Positions 8,643 to 16,958 are shown, counted from the first letter of the stretch. The stretch: 64,000 bases of DNA from Blastopirellula sediminis (GCF_020966755.1 NZ_JAJKFT010000010.1:434001-498000), one strand, 5' to 3'. Notes: generated from the sequence alone by a model not told the origin. Made by a program: numbers and translations.

Positions 8643-8828
8643 GCGGCGTGTTTACTTCTCCGACATCCCAGACCTCGACCCGAATTCGCCTTCGTCGTTC
8701 GCCGTTCGTGCTTGGCAAAATATGACATCAGCGGAGTGAAGTCAAAGAAGTTGTTGCAGTCGTTAATGGGACGCCGAATTGAGATAATTCGGAAAGAAGA
8801 CCACTGTCGCAGACGACAGTGCCACCCA
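8604..8828. repeat. 225-bp unit bounded by inverted CACTGTCGTCTGCGACAGTG repeats
   Basis: The left arm at about 8604-8628 reads GGTGCCACTGTCGTCTGCGA then CAGTG. The right arm at 8801-8828 is its reverse complement, CCACTGTCGCAGACGACAG then TGCCACCC. Each arm is itself a near palindrome (CACTGTCG/CGACAGTG). The roughly 170 bp between them carries no gene. The arrangement resembles a MITE or paired REP element and overlaps the start of the MORN-like gene. Confidence 0.7.
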
Positions 8829-8854
8829 TGAATCGCTACCCAAAACAAGAAAAG

Positions 8855-8927
8855 TGCCCCCGGGAGGAATCGAACCTCCGACCTGCGGTTTAGGAAACCG
8901 TCGCTCTATCCCCTGAGCTACGAGGGC
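8855..8927 (-). tRNA. tRNA-Arg (anticodon CCT)
   Basis: 73 nt on the minus strand, from GCCCTCG to CGGGGGC plus discriminator A. The acceptor stem has seven pairs with one T-G. The D arm is GCTCAGGGGATAGAGC, the anticodon loop TTCCTAA gives CCT, and the T arm is GGAGGTTCGATTCCTCC. The outermost anticodon-stem pair is an A-C mismatch (positions 27/43). CCA is not encoded. It reads AGG arginine codons. It lies between a 3'-half copy (7853) and a 5'-half copy (10256), so it is probably the functional copy brought in by, or rebuilt after, an integration. Confidence 0.95.
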
Positions 8928-9317
8928 AAATCGATCTAACTACTTTATTTCAAATGACTTGCGATCTGTCATTTTGAATGCCTGGTCTTGCTTTGACTTG
9001 GGATCCCCGGTTTGGATACCTCCAGCTGCAATTTGGCGTAGAACCTGTGCATACGTGTGAGACACGAGGTATCCACAGGGGTGATCTTACCCGTTCGAGG
9101 GCATCGGTCGCTAGGCGGCGAGACTAGCAGGCGAAGCTTCAAAAAAGCCAAGTGCAAAGCCTTTGCTTTTCCTCGCCGGGCCGCAAATCTTGCAACGGAG
9201 CACATCCATCGTTTACTTGGTCCGTTTCCGCTTTCATGGGAGACGCGCCCCATCGACTTTTCTCGCACCCTCGATTGGTCTCGACTATATTAGGTTACCC
9301 CTCGTTGAGAAAGGATC
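8928..9317. other. Intergenic region with an inverted repeat upstream of the tRNA
   Basis: About 390 bp between the tRNA and the DUF1080-like gene. An inverted repeat TCAAATGAC...GTCATTTTGA lies at 8950-8977, 23 nt upstream of the tRNA 5' end on the minus strand, where a promoter or recombinase arm site could sit. AAAGGA just before 9318 is the ribosome binding site of the next gene. No coding motif is recognised in the rest. Confidence 0.5.
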
Positions 9318-10229
9318 ATGATGCGACCAACAATCATCACTCTTGCGACTGCCTTCTTGGCTCTTTTCACGACCGTTTGCTTCGCCCAAACCGTTGAAGT
9401 CGAAGTGGAAATCAAGTCCGTGAACTCAGAAAAGAGAACGATCACCGTCGAATATAATGGTAAAGCGACCGAACTCGATTTGAGCCGGAAAGCCGTTATT
9501 ACCATTGCCGACACAGAGGCGGAATCGTCGGCCCTGATTCCCGGCGACAAAGCCACTGTCGAATACAACAAAGAACTTGCCATCGTCACCAAGGTTGCCG
9601 CTGCGGGATCGAAGCAAGGCGGTTGGCGTTTCTATGACACTTTCAATAAAGGCGTCGATCCTCAACGAGCTTTTGTCGTTTCTCGTGATGGCCGATTGGT
9701 AGTCAACGGAAATGCCGGCGGCTTCTGCATCTCAACTCTCACTGAATATTCCGAATACACGTTCAAAGTTGAATTTCAGTTCCTTGAGGACAACCTCGCC
9801 GCCAACCCATTCATTGCTATCGCCTCGACGCCCCCAAATCCCGAGGCCAAAGACTGGACGGAGCAGATTCCTCATGGGATTGAAATCAAACTAAATCCCA
9901 AGAGCATCGGCGAAGTGGTACTTCCGAACGAGAAGTTCAAGGTTGAACTTCCTCTTGGGCAGCTACGAGATGGTCGCAAAGTCGTTCCCCTCCGTCCGGC
10001 AGAAATGAAGTCCGGTAAGTGGAACCAATTAGAGATCACCTGCGATCAGCACAAGAACATCACCGTCAAGGTGAATGACACCACGGTGAATGCCGTCGCC
10101 AAAGCGGAAAGCACAACCGGCTACATCGTCATTTCGCCGCTCAACGCCGAGATTCATCTTCGAAATCCCTTGCTGAAGATCGACGAGGAAGAAAAGCCTC
10201 TGTCATTCGAAACGATTATCACTGAATAG
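9318..10229 (+). CDS. Secreted protein with DUF1080-like domain
   Basis: 303 residues: a signal peptide (MMRPTIITLATAFLALFTTVCFAQ), a short N-terminal beta domain (about 25-95, VEVEVEIKSVNSEKRTITVE), then a lectin/LamG-like jelly roll (about 100-295: WRFYDTFNKGVDPQRAFVVS, GKWNQLEITCDQHKNITVKV, GYIVISPLNAEIHLRNPLLK). The second part matches the DUF1080 / 3-keto-disaccharide hydrolase pattern, including the terminal HLRNPLLK strand. Its role is unknown, possibly sugar binding or hydrolysis outside the cytoplasm. Base composition is more AT-rich than the core genes around it, and it sits inside the DNA that splits tRNA-Arg, so it is probably cargo of the inserted segment. Confidence 0.7.
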   Translation: MMRPTIITLATAFLALFTTVCFAQTVEVEVEIKSVNSEKRTITVEYNGKATELDLSRKAVITIADTEAESSALIPGDKATVEYNKELAIVTKVAAAGSKQGGWRFYDTFNKGVDPQRAFVVSRDGRLVVNGNAGGFCISTLTEYSEYTFKVEFQFLEDNLAANPFIAIASTPPNPEAKDWTEQIPHGIEIKLNPKSIGEVVLPNEKFKVELPLGQLRDGRKVVPLRPAEMKSGKWNQLEITCDQHKNITVKVNDTTVNAVAKAESTTGYIVISPLNAEIHLRNPLLKIDEEEKPLSFETIITE

Positions 10230-10255
10230 ATGGATCGCAAAGACAGGAGGTGAGT

Positions 10256-10296
10256 CGGTTTGGAAAACCGTCGCTCTATCCCCTGAGCTACGAGGG
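10256..10296 (-). other. tRNA-Arg(CCT) 5'-half remnant, right att-like site
   Basis: CGGTTTGGAAAACCG (10256-10270) followed by the complement of the D arm and acceptor 5' strand (to GAGGG at 10296) corresponds to tRNA nucleotides 2 to about 42. Two bases differ in the anticodon loop, and the first tRNA base is lost. With the 3' half at 7853-7898 it would rebuild one ancestral tRNA, overlapping only over the anticodon stem-loop, a usual crossover point for tyrosine integrases. Confidence 0.85.
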
Positions 10297-10407
10297 TCTG
10301 TCAGAATTGCCGCCGCTTCCTCTTTGATCGGCGGCGGGGAGGGTTCTATGGTACTGGTCGGGCCTGCTTCCTTGAAGAGGGACCGACTGGCGCCGGCGTT
10401 CGCGCGG

Positions 10408-10836
10408 TTACTCGAGGATCAAGCAGCCTCGTTCGTCGAACTTCCACATCGCGCCGTGGGCGACTTCCCAGTAATAGCCGTCGGGGTCGGTGAAATAACC
10501 GCTATAGCCCCCCCAGTCGGTTTCGTGCGGCGGTTTCACGATTTTCGCCCCCACGATTTCAGCCTGGGCCATGACATGGTCGACTTCGTCCTTGGTCCGG
10601 GTGTTGTGGGCCAGGGTGATTCCGCCGAAGCCGGGCTGCGGGACCGGAACGTCTGGGCCGATGTCGGCGGCGAGCTGGTCGAGCGGAAAAATCGACAGGA
10701 CGATCCCTCCGGCCGAGAAAAATGCGATCGGGTCGGTCGGCTTGGCCGTCGTTCGGAAGCCGAGATCGCTATAAAACTGGTACGATCGGGCGAAGTCGCG
10801 AACACCCAGACAAACGATGCTCATGCGGGATTCCAT
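10408..10836 (-). CDS. VOC (glyoxalase/bleomycin-resistance) family protein
   Basis: 142 residues from ATG 10836 (GGAG 6 nt upstream). One VOC domain with paired beta-alpha-beta-beta-beta modules: MSIVCLGVRDFARSYQFYSD LGF at the start and YSGYFTDPDGYYWEVAHGA at the end. The closing glutamate (YYWEVA) is a typical metal ligand; the first module has no clear histidine ligand (SIVCLGV). Members include glyoxalases, dioxygenases and antibiotic-binding proteins; the substrate here cannot be told. It stands alone, 110 nt right of the tRNA remnant, and is divergent from hemX. Confidence 0.85.
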   Translation of the reverse strand: MESRMSIVCLGVRDFARSYQFYSDLGFRTTAKPTDPIAFFSAGGIVLSIFPLDQLAADIGPDVPVPQPGFGGITLAHNTRTKDEVDHVMAQAEIVGAKIVKPPHETDWGGYSGYFTDPDGYYWEVAHGAMWKFDERGCLILE

Positions 10837-11007
10837 CAAAAACTCCTTCGGTTCGCGGGAAATCGCGGCTGGGGCCGCCTGACGTAAGCCGGTGCCCGGA
10901 TTATCCTTAGAATCATACGCCCACGCCAGTCGCCGCTAGCAGGTTGCCGATGAACCGGTTGCGGCGAATGATGAAGGCGAACCAATCGCGAGTTACCCTA
11001 CCCCCCA

Positions 11008-11895
11008 ATGCTCTCTGGCATTTCCATCCTCTGCTTTGCGGCCAGCTACGGCGTCGCACTCCTGCTCGAGATCGTGCGGCTCTTCTTCCGTGCGCAGGTG
11101 CGGGCGATCCTGTCGGTCGGGTTCATGGCGGCCGGGCTGTTGGCCCACACCATTTATCTGGTCGGCGAGCAAAACGGGCTGGTCGAAGCGGGGCCGATTT
11201 CGTCGTGGCATCACTGGTGCCTGATCGTGGCCTGGGTGTTGGCGGCGACTTACCTGGCGATGTCGCTTACCCATCCGAAGACGGCGCTCGGGCTGTTCAT
11301 GATTCCGCCGGTGCTGCTGCTGTTGGGGATGGCCTATTGGATGGACCAGGTCGCGCCGTTTGATCCAGAGAACCGCGTTCGCCCACTGCAGATCATCCAT
11401 GGGGTGCTGCTGTTGGCCGGCACGGCGGCGGTCTTCCTCGGCTTTGCGACCGGCGTGATGTATCTGATCCAGTCGTATCGGCTGAAACATAAGATGCTGC
11501 AGCGGGAAGGATTTCAGCTGCCGAGTCTCGAGTGGCTGCAAAACTTCAATCGCCGGACGATGATCGTTTCGACCTGCCTCTTGGCCGGCGGTCTGCTGGC
11601 AGGCGTGCTGCTGAAGATCGATCGCCAGACGAGCAGCTTCCCGTGGAGCGACCCGGTCGTCTGGAGCTCTGGCTTGCTCTTCCTGTGGCTGGTCGCGGCG
11701 ACGACGTTTGAACTGATCTACAAACCGGCGCGACAAGGGCAAAAGATCGCTTACCTGACGCTGGCCAACTTCCTGTTTTTGGGATTGGTGCTGGCGCTGA
11801 TTCTGTTCGGCCCGACGCAGCATGCCCGGAATCACAAAGACCAGGCGACTTCCTCTCCCGCGGCTCCCCTCGAATTCAGCGAGGAGCCGTCATGA
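11008..11895 (+). CDS. hemX: HemX-like / cytochrome c assembly (CcsA-type) membrane protein
   Basis: 295 residues with about eight membrane helices (ILCFAASYGVALLLEIVRLF at the start) and the histidines of the cytochrome c assembly family (SSWHHWCLI, LQIIHGVLLLAGTAAVFLGF). It ends ATGA-overlapping hemA by 4 nt, the same order as hemX-hemA elsewhere, so it probably affects the amount or stability of glutamyl-tRNA reductase or handles haem in the membrane. The C-terminal tail is polar. The hemX symbol rests on family and position, not on demonstrated function. Confidence 0.85.
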   Translation: MLSGISILCFAASYGVALLLEIVRLFFRAQVRAILSVGFMAAGLLAHTIYLVGEQNGLVEAGPISSWHHWCLIVAWVLAATYLAMSLTHPKTALGLFMIPPVLLLLGMAYWMDQVAPFDPENRVRPLQIIHGVLLLAGTAAVFLGFATGVMYLIQSYRLKHKMLQREGFQLPSLEWLQNFNRRTMIVSTCLLAGGLLAGVLLKIDRQTSSFPWSDPVVWSSGLLFLWLVAATTFELIYKPARQGQKIAYLTLANFLFLGLVLALILFGPTQHARNHKDQATSSPAAPLEFSEEPS

Positions 11896-13169
11896 TGAAG
11901 TTGCAGATGATCGGCCTGAGCCATCACAACGCGTCGGTCGAAGTCCGCGAGCGTTTGGCCTTCAGCCCGGACCAGGCGCAAGAGGCGCTCCGCTCGTTCC
12001 GTGATCGTTATCCCGAGATCGAGACGGTCCTGTTGTCGACCTGCAATCGGACCGAGATCTACACCGCGGCGATCGACGGCAACGTCTGCCCGACGCATCA
12101 CGACATGGTGCAGTTCTGGGCCGACTTCCATCACCTGGAACCGCAGGACGTTTTCGACAACGTCCTCGAGCGGACCGGCGAAGATGTGGTGCGGCACTTG
12201 TTCACGGTGGCGGCGAGCCTCGACAGCATGGTGGTCGGCGAAGCGCAGATTCTGTCGCAAGTGAAGCAAGCCTACGACCTGGCGACGCAGACCGACAGCG
12301 CAGGCACATTGACGCACAGCTGCTTCCAAGCGGCGATCCGGGTCGCCAAGCGAGTCAGCAACGAAACGACGATCCACAAGAAGCGAGTCAGCATTCCGAG
12401 CGTCGCGGTCAGCGACTTTGCGAGCAACGTCTTCGATCGCTTTGACGACAAGAAAGTGCTGATCATCGGCGCCGGCGAAATGGCGGAAGAGACGTCGCGC
12501 TACCTGATCGACGTCGGCGCGAAGTCGTTCACCGTCGTCAATCGCAGCTTGGAACGCGGGGAACGCCTGGCCGCGAACTTCAACGGGCGGGCCCTCAGCT
12601 GGGACAAGCTGCACGAGGCGATCATCGAAGCGGACCTGATCGTTTCGACGACCGGCGCCACCGAGCCGATCATTCGCCTGGAAGAGTACAAGCAATTGGA
12701 AGCGGCCCGCTTCCAGCGAACGCTGTTCGTGCTCGACCTGGCGATCCCGCGCGACTTTGATCCCCGCATCGCCGAACGGGTCGGCGTCTATCTCTTTTCG
12801 ATCGACGACCTGCGTCATACGTGCGATAAGAACCGCGCAGCTCGCGAGCGGGAATGGCCGAAGGCGGAGCGGATTATCGAGGAAGAGACGGCCAAGTTCA
12901 TGGCCGACTTGAATCATCGCGCCACGGCGCCGACGATCCGCCGCTTGAAGCAACGCTCGGACGAGCTGAAAGAAGAGGAACTGAAGCGGCTGCTGAACAA
13001 ACTGGGGGAAGTCGATCCGAAAGTCGCGGACGAAATCACTCGGTCGTTCGATCGCTTGGTGAACAAACTGCTCCATCCGCCGCTCGAATCGCTGCGCGAC
13101 GAAGCGGGAAGCGGCTCGACCGAAGGGTTGCTCGACGCACTGAAGCGACTGTTCCGGCTCTACGATTAA
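11892..13169 (+). CDS. hemA: Glutamyl-tRNA reductase
   Basis: 425 residues (normal length). First enzyme of the C5 pathway of tetrapyrrole synthesis: reduces glutamyl-tRNA to glutamate-1-semialdehyde with NADPH. GLSHHNASVEVRERLAF is the N-terminal signature, LLSTCNRTEIY holds the catalytic cysteine, and VVGEAQILSQVKQAY follows. The Rossmann part is KVLIIGAGEMAEETSRYL and the C-terminal dimerisation helix bundle is intact (RRLKQRSDELKEEELKRLLN). ATG at 11892 overlaps the hemX stop, so translation is coupled. Confidence 0.97.
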   Translation: MMKLQMIGLSHHNASVEVRERLAFSPDQAQEALRSFRDRYPEIETVLLSTCNRTEIYTAAIDGNVCPTHHDMVQFWADFHHLEPQDVFDNVLERTGEDVVRHLFTVAASLDSMVVGEAQILSQVKQAYDLATQTDSAGTLTHSCFQAAIRVAKRVSNETTIHKKRVSIPSVAVSDFASNVFDRFDDKKVLIIGAGEMAEETSRYLIDVGAKSFTVVNRSLERGERLAANFNGRALSWDKLHEAIIEADLIVSTTGATEPIIRLEEYKQLEAARFQRTLFVLDLAIPRDFDPRIAERVGVYLFSIDDLRHTCDKNRAAREREWPKAERIIEEETAKFMADLNHRATAPTIRRLKQRSDELKEEELKRLLNKLGEVDPKVADEITRSFDRLVNKLLHPPLESLRDEAGSGSTEGLLDALKRLFRLYD

Positions 13170-13301
13170 TGGCCGCGAAATTCTTCACTCAATCTTATTC
13201 TTCGCAGTTTTTCGCCGATTCACGTGCTGCCGGCGATTGAACCTGCGCTGCCATTGCGGGACAATTCGGTCGTACCCTCTTCTTTGTTGACGACGACCAC
13301 G

Positions 13302-14375
13302 ATGACGGCCTTCAAGTTCGTACTAGGATTGGCGGCGGCGTTCCAGATCGTTTCGGTCTTGTTGGCCTTGCGGCTCAATGCCATTTATCGGCGGCGATTT
13401 GCGTGGCTCTTTATCAGCGGCGCCGCGGTCTTGATGGCGGTCGGTATGCTCGCGTCGCTGTGGCGCGTTTGGGATCTGACGAATAGCGTCGAGTTCCATC
13501 CAGCTCTTTGGGCCGAGTCATTGGCGACCTTGATGATGGCGATTCTCTTCTTCGCCGGGATCGCGACGATCGAGCCGATCTTCAAAGAGAACGAAGAGGC
13601 CCGCAAATTGGCCGAGCGTGAGAACGAGCGGCTTAACGCGGCGGTGCAGCACACGATGGAAGAGATGATGATCGCGCGGCAGATTCAGCAGAACTTTCTG
13701 CCGAAGAGCCCGCCCGAAGCGGAGGGTTACGACCTGGCGGCGATCAGTCTGCCGGCCGAGTGGACCAGCGGCGACTACTTTGATTTTCATCAGACCGAAG
13801 ATGGGAAGTTAATCGCGGTGATCGCCGACGTCTCGGGACATGGCGTTGGCCCCGCCCTCTTGATGTCTTCGGCCCGCTCTTACTTCCGCGAGATCGTGCA
13901 GCATTACGACGAGCCGGGGGACATCCTCGCGCGCTGGAATCAGATCATCTGCAGCGAGATCAAGTTCGGCGATTTCATTACGGCGTGGGTCGCCGTGATT
14001 CATCCGGAACGTCACGTCTTGAAGTTCGCCGGGGCAGGGCACAACGCGTGGCTCCTCAATGGCGATGGAAGTGCGCATGAGCTCGAAGGAGAAGGCCCGC
14101 CGCTTGGCGTGATGGGCGACTTTCCGTTTCGCGGCTCGGGCGAAGTTTCGCTCGACCATGGCCAGATCTTGCTGATGGCGACCGACGGGATTCCGGAAAC
14201 GGAGAACCTGGAAGGAGAGCAGTGGGGGAACGAGCGGATGCTCTCGGTCATCCATAACCGCCGCAGTCAGCCGGCCGAACGAATTGTGGACGACATGGTG
14301 GATACGGTTTCTGGGTTTGCCGGCGATACGCCGCGCCGCGACGACGTGACGGCGATTGTGATGAAGGTGGCGTAG
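13302..14375 (+). CDS. Membrane-bound PP2C/SpoIIE-type serine phosphatase
   Basis: Start chosen at ATG 13302 (MTAFKFVLGLAAAFQIVSVL) because the upstream frame codes only for a low-complexity stretch. Three membrane helices (about 5-25, 35-55, 72-92) lead to a coiled coil (NEEARKLAERENERLNAAV), then the IARQIQQNFLP linker typical of RsbU/SpoIIE phosphatases, and the phosphatase domain with IADVSGHGVGPALLMSSAR, FAGAGHNAWLL and LLMATDGIPETEN. Aspartates for two metal ions are present (ADVSGHG, RRDDVTAIV). It probably dephosphorylates an anti-anti-sigma-type regulator; no such partner is encoded nearby. Confidence 0.9.
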   Translation: MTAFKFVLGLAAAFQIVSVLLALRLNAIYRRRFAWLFISGAAVLMAVGMLASLWRVWDLTNSVEFHPALWAESLATLMMAILFFAGIATIEPIFKENEEARKLAERENERLNAAVQHTMEEMMIARQIQQNFLPKSPPEAEGYDLAAISLPAEWTSGDYFDFHQTEDGKLIAVIADVSGHGVGPALLMSSARSYFREIVQHYDEPGDILARWNQIICSEIKFGDFITAWVAVIHPERHVLKFAGAGHNAWLLNGDGSAHELEGEGPPLGVMGDFPFRGSGEVSLDHGQILLMATDGIPETENLEGEQWGNERMLSVIHNRRSQPAERIVDDMVDTVSGFAGDTPRRDDVTAIVMKVA

Positions 14376-14408
14376 GCTACTTCGCGACCTCTATCGGTTA
14401 CTTGCAAG

Positions 14409-14440
14409 CGCATTTCCCTCGCTTGCGCTGCGGGCTACTA
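14409..14440 (+). repeat. Single copy of the 35-bp terminal repeat (R1)
   Basis: GCATTTCCCTCGCTTGCGCT then GCGGGCTACTA, the same word that bounds the composite elements at 37077-37344 and 58043-58182. The last bases supply the TAG stop codon of the minus-strand gene at 14438, so the repeat abuts or slightly truncates that gene. It is located between convergent genes. Confidence 0.8.
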
Positions 14441-15760
14441 TTTCGACTTCGACGCCTTTTTGAGCGATTCGGCGATGATCTCGAAGTTGGCCGCGTAGTT
14501 GGTTTCGATCCCGGCGACTGCGTCGTCGATTCGTTTCTTGGCGGCGGGAAAATCGTCGGCGATCGCTACCACCGCGGCGGCGACGTCGTCGCCGGTCGTT
14601 TCTTCGATCGGAAAGTACCATGCGCCGAGGCCAACGTCGCGCCACATGTTTCCTTTGATCCCATCTTCCGGTTGGTGCAGATACATGCAGGGGGTTCCGA
14701 CCGACGCGGCGATGATCGGCGAATGACACTCACAGCTGATAACCGCGGCGGCGTCCGCATAAAGCGTCGAGGCGTCGTCGGTGATCCAATACTTCTCGTG
14801 CAGCACAACGTTCTTCTTCACATCTTCCGGCAGCGGATCGAAGAGGAGGGGACGCATGATCTCGACCTGGTAGGTCATTTCGGGGCAGAGGACCGCTTTG
14901 CCGCCGGTCTTGCGCACCCAGGCGACGATCGCTGCGCGGAGCTTGGCGTGGTCTTCTTCGGCGTGCGCTTCGTTGACCGCTTCGCGACGGGCGATCTCTT
15001 GTTCGCTTTGCCCGGTCTTTCGAATCTTGTGGTACGGCGTATAGCGGAGTCGCGGCACGCAAACGATAAACTTCCGCGGCTCGAGTTCGTTCTCCTCCAT
15101 AAACTGCTTGATCCCTTCCTTCTCCTTCAGTTTCAAGTGGAAGGTGCCGTCGGGGGCGAAGCCGAGGACCGGTCCGGTGACGCCGGCATCTTGGACGTTT
15201 TGCAGCGAGTTCTTCTCGCGGGTGAAGACGAAGTCGGCGCCGCTGAGCAGGTCTTCCAGTTGCGGCGACAGTTTGCCGCTGGCCGCTTCGCCTGCGGCGC
15301 TGATCGTCACGCCGAGAATGCCGTACGGCTTGCCGGTCGCTTTCCGCCAGGCGGCGACATGCGACGCGGCGACGACGCTGGGGCCCGATCCATGCAGCAG
15401 GAAGTCAGCCTCGTCAAACGCTTGCTGCAGCTCTGGCGTCGTGAACTTCCCGTCGCTACTGACGTTGCCGCTGACGATTTTCAAATTCGGAAAATTGGCG
15501 AGCAACATTTCTCGCACGCCGCGGTCGAGCGCATTCGACCAGAGGATCACCTCCACGTTCGGCAGATAGTCGCGAAACAGCTGCAGCACGCCGGGCGTAT
15601 GGGCGATGTCGCCAATGTTGACCGTTTGCCATCCGCTGCGCAACAGGACCGTACAGCGAACGTCGGAGACCTCTTTGGCCGCCAGCGCCGAGGTGACGAG
15701 CGGCAAGGTCGACAGTGCGGCCAGTTGAGCGAGACAAGCGCGGCGAGAGATGTTGGGCAT
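14438..15760 (-). CDS. Polysaccharide pyruvyl-transferase-like protein with Tat-type leader
   Basis: 440 residues. The leader MPNISRRACLAQLAALSTLPLVTSALA carries an SRR motif and suggests export. The body fits the polysaccharide pyruvyl transferase family: LLRSGWQTVNIGDIAHTPGV near the start, LLHGSGPSVVAASHVAAWRK in the middle, and CECHSPIIAASVGTPCMYLH in the C-terminal half, a GT-B-like fold. Family enzymes move a pyruvyl group from phosphoenolpyruvate to sugars; an exported version would be unusual, so the actual donor or function is uncertain. Monocistronic; its stop codon lies in an R1 repeat. Confidence 0.8.
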   Translation of the reverse strand: MPNISRRACLAQLAALSTLPLVTSALAAKEVSDVRCTVLLRSGWQTVNIGDIAHTPGVLQLFRDYLPNVEVILWSNALDRGVREMLLANFPNLKIVSGNVSSDGKFTTPELQQAFDEADFLLHGSGPSVVAASHVAAWRKATGKPYGILGVTISAAGEAASGKLSPQLEDLLSGADFVFTREKNSLQNVQDAGVTGPVLGFAPDGTFHLKLKEKEGIKQFMEENELEPRKFIVCVPRLRYTPYHKIRKTGQSEQEIARREAVNEAHAEEDHAKLRAAIVAWVRKTGGKAVLCPEMTYQVEIMRPLLFDPLPEDVKKNVVLHEKYWITDDASTLYADAAAVISCECHSPIIAASVGTPCMYLHQPEDGIKGNMWRDVGLGAWYFPIEETTGDDVAAAVVAIADDFPAAKKRIDDAVAGIETNYAANFEIIAESLKKASKSK

Positions 15761-15955
15761 GCGTCTATGGGCTTTTTAGGAACGATTTTCAAGCAGGCGA
15801 AGACCCTTATTTTGGCTAGAGAGTCGCGGAAAGTAAATTCGCCGGCCTCGATCGGCGGCGGTTTCTGCGACGCGACTCCTTCACGCCCGCCCTAAATTGC
15901 CGATAATCGATCCATAACGCATTTCGTTTTCACCAACCAACTCGCAGATTTCGGC

Positions 15956-16816
15956 ATGTCTGACGATCCGCAAGCTCATCTCCGTCGTGCGATGCTTCAG
16001 CAACTGCGCGATTGGCAATCGGCCGGGGTCGATGTTGCGCCGCATGGCCGCGTGTTGGAAGTGCCGGAAGAACTGCTCCGTGCGGAAGTCCCCGCGGCGC
16101 CGATTGCCGCTACTCCGGCTCCGCCTGTTGCACCGCAGACCTCAGCGCCGAAAACAAGCGCACCGCCGCCGGAACCAAAACGGCCGACGGCGCCTCCTCC
16201 GACTCCGCGGCCTGCGCCTGCCGCTGCTATTGCTGACGGTGATAAGCAACAGCAGCTGGAGATACTCGCGGCCGAAGTGGCGCAGTGCGTGAAGTGTCAG
16301 GAGTTGGCCTGCACGCGGACGCAGACCGTTTTTGGAGTCGGCAATCCGAACGCGCGCATCTGCTTCTTTGGGGAAGCGCCAGGCGCTGACGAAGACAAGC
16401 AAGGGGAACCGTTCGTCGGCCGCGCGGGACAACTGCTGACGCAGATCATCGAGGCCTGCACGTTCCGCCGCGAAGACGTCTACATCTTGAACACGCTCAA
16501 GTGTCGGCCGCCGGGGAATCGGAATCCGACGCCGGAAGAGAACGCCAACTGCATGCCGTACTTCGTGAAGCAGTTGGAGATCATTCAGCCGGAATACATC
16601 GTCTGCCTGGGCAAGTTCGCCGCGCAAAATCTGTTGCAGACCGAAGCGGCGATCGGGCGGCTGCGGGGGACGTTTCACGAGTACAACGGCGCGAAGGTGA
16701 TCGCGACCTATCACCCGGCTTATCTGCTGCGCAATCCATCGGCCAAGCGCGACGTCTGGGAAGACATGAAGATGATGCTCCGCGACATGGGCATCTCGAT
16801 CCCCGGCGCCAAGTAA
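15956..16816 (+). CDS. Uracil-DNA glycosylase, family 4 (Fe-S type)
   Basis: 286 residues. The N-terminal 95 residues are a proline/alanine-rich linker ([20 protein letters not shown]) before the catalytic domain. [11 protein letters not shown] gives the first two cysteines for the 4Fe-4S cluster. Motif A is [38 protein letters not shown] follows with a third cysteine, [13 protein letters not shown] comes next, and motif B is [13 protein letters not shown]. It removes uracil from DNA in base excision repair. The long flexible N-terminus exceeds the usual family length. Confidence 0.93.
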   Translation: MSDDPQAHLRRAMLQQLRDWQSAGVDVAPHGRVLEVPEELLRAEVPAAPIAATPAPPVAPQTSAPKTSAPPPEPKRPTAPPPTPRPAPAAAIADGDKQQQLEILAAEVAQCVKCQELACTRTQTVFGVGNPNARICFFGEAPGADEDKQGEPFVGRAGQLLTQIIEACTFRREDVYILNTLKCRPPGNRNPTPEENANCMPYFVKQLEIIQPEYIVCLGKFAAQNLLQTEAAIGRLRGTFHEYNGAKVIATYHPAYLLRNPSAKRDVWEDMKMMLRDMGISIPGAK

Positions 16817-16833
16817 GCTGCGGTAACTACGAC

Positions 16834-16861
16834 TTGCCACGGCGACGAATCGGGCTACTAT
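16834..16861 (+). promoter_or_regulatory. Candidate promoter of the riboswitch-sugE transcript
   Basis: TTGCCA (16834-16839) and TACTAT (16856-16861) are 16 bp apart. Transcription starting near 16868 would include the whole guanidine-III aptamer that begins about 27 nt later. Seen by eye only. Confidence 0.45.
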
Positions 16862-16894
16862 AGTCGGATTCTCTAAATTTGAACTGGCATTTCG

Positions 16895-16937
16895 CCCCGG
16901 ACGAGACGCGCCGTACCCGGTTACGCAAAGACGACGC
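16895..16937 (+). ncRNA. Guanidine-III riboswitch (ykkC-III)
   Basis: The sequence CCGGACGAGACGCGCCGTAC then CCGGTTACGCAAAGACGACGC matches, almost base for base, the ykkC-III consensus I remember (CCGGACGAGGUGCGCCGUAC then CCGGUCAGGACAAGACGGCGC). Both pseudoknot strands are present: CCGG with CCGG, and GCGCCGT with ACGACGC, which leaves one C-A mismatch. It lies directly upstream of a guanidinium-exporter type SMR gene, the known partner of this class. The 3' pseudoknot strand overlaps the 5' arm of the hairpin that hides the ribosome binding site. Confidence 0.88.
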
Positions 16938-16956
16938 CTTTACCCAAAGGAGCGTC
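16933..16956 (+). promoter_or_regulatory. Ribosome-binding-site sequestering hairpin of the riboswitch
   Basis: GACG (16933-16936) pairs with CGTC (16953-16956) and CCTTT (16937-16941) with AAAGG (16946-16950), loop ACCC. The AAAGGAG ribosome binding site (16946-16952), 6 nt before the sugE ATG, is inside the 3' arm. Guanidine-stabilised pseudoknot formation would take up GACGACGC and release it, so ligand should turn translation on (inference). Confidence 0.65.
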
Positions 16957-16958
16957 TC

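Noticed and set aside
8969-9268. 99-codon minus-strand frame next to the tRNA
   Set aside because: No recognisable motif; low-information frame in a non-coding stretch of imported DNA.
16895-16937. Guanidine-I or guanidine-II (mini-ykkC) riboswitch
   Set aside because: No paired ACGR-loop hairpins and no ykkC-yxkD core; the sequence agrees with ykkC-III instead.
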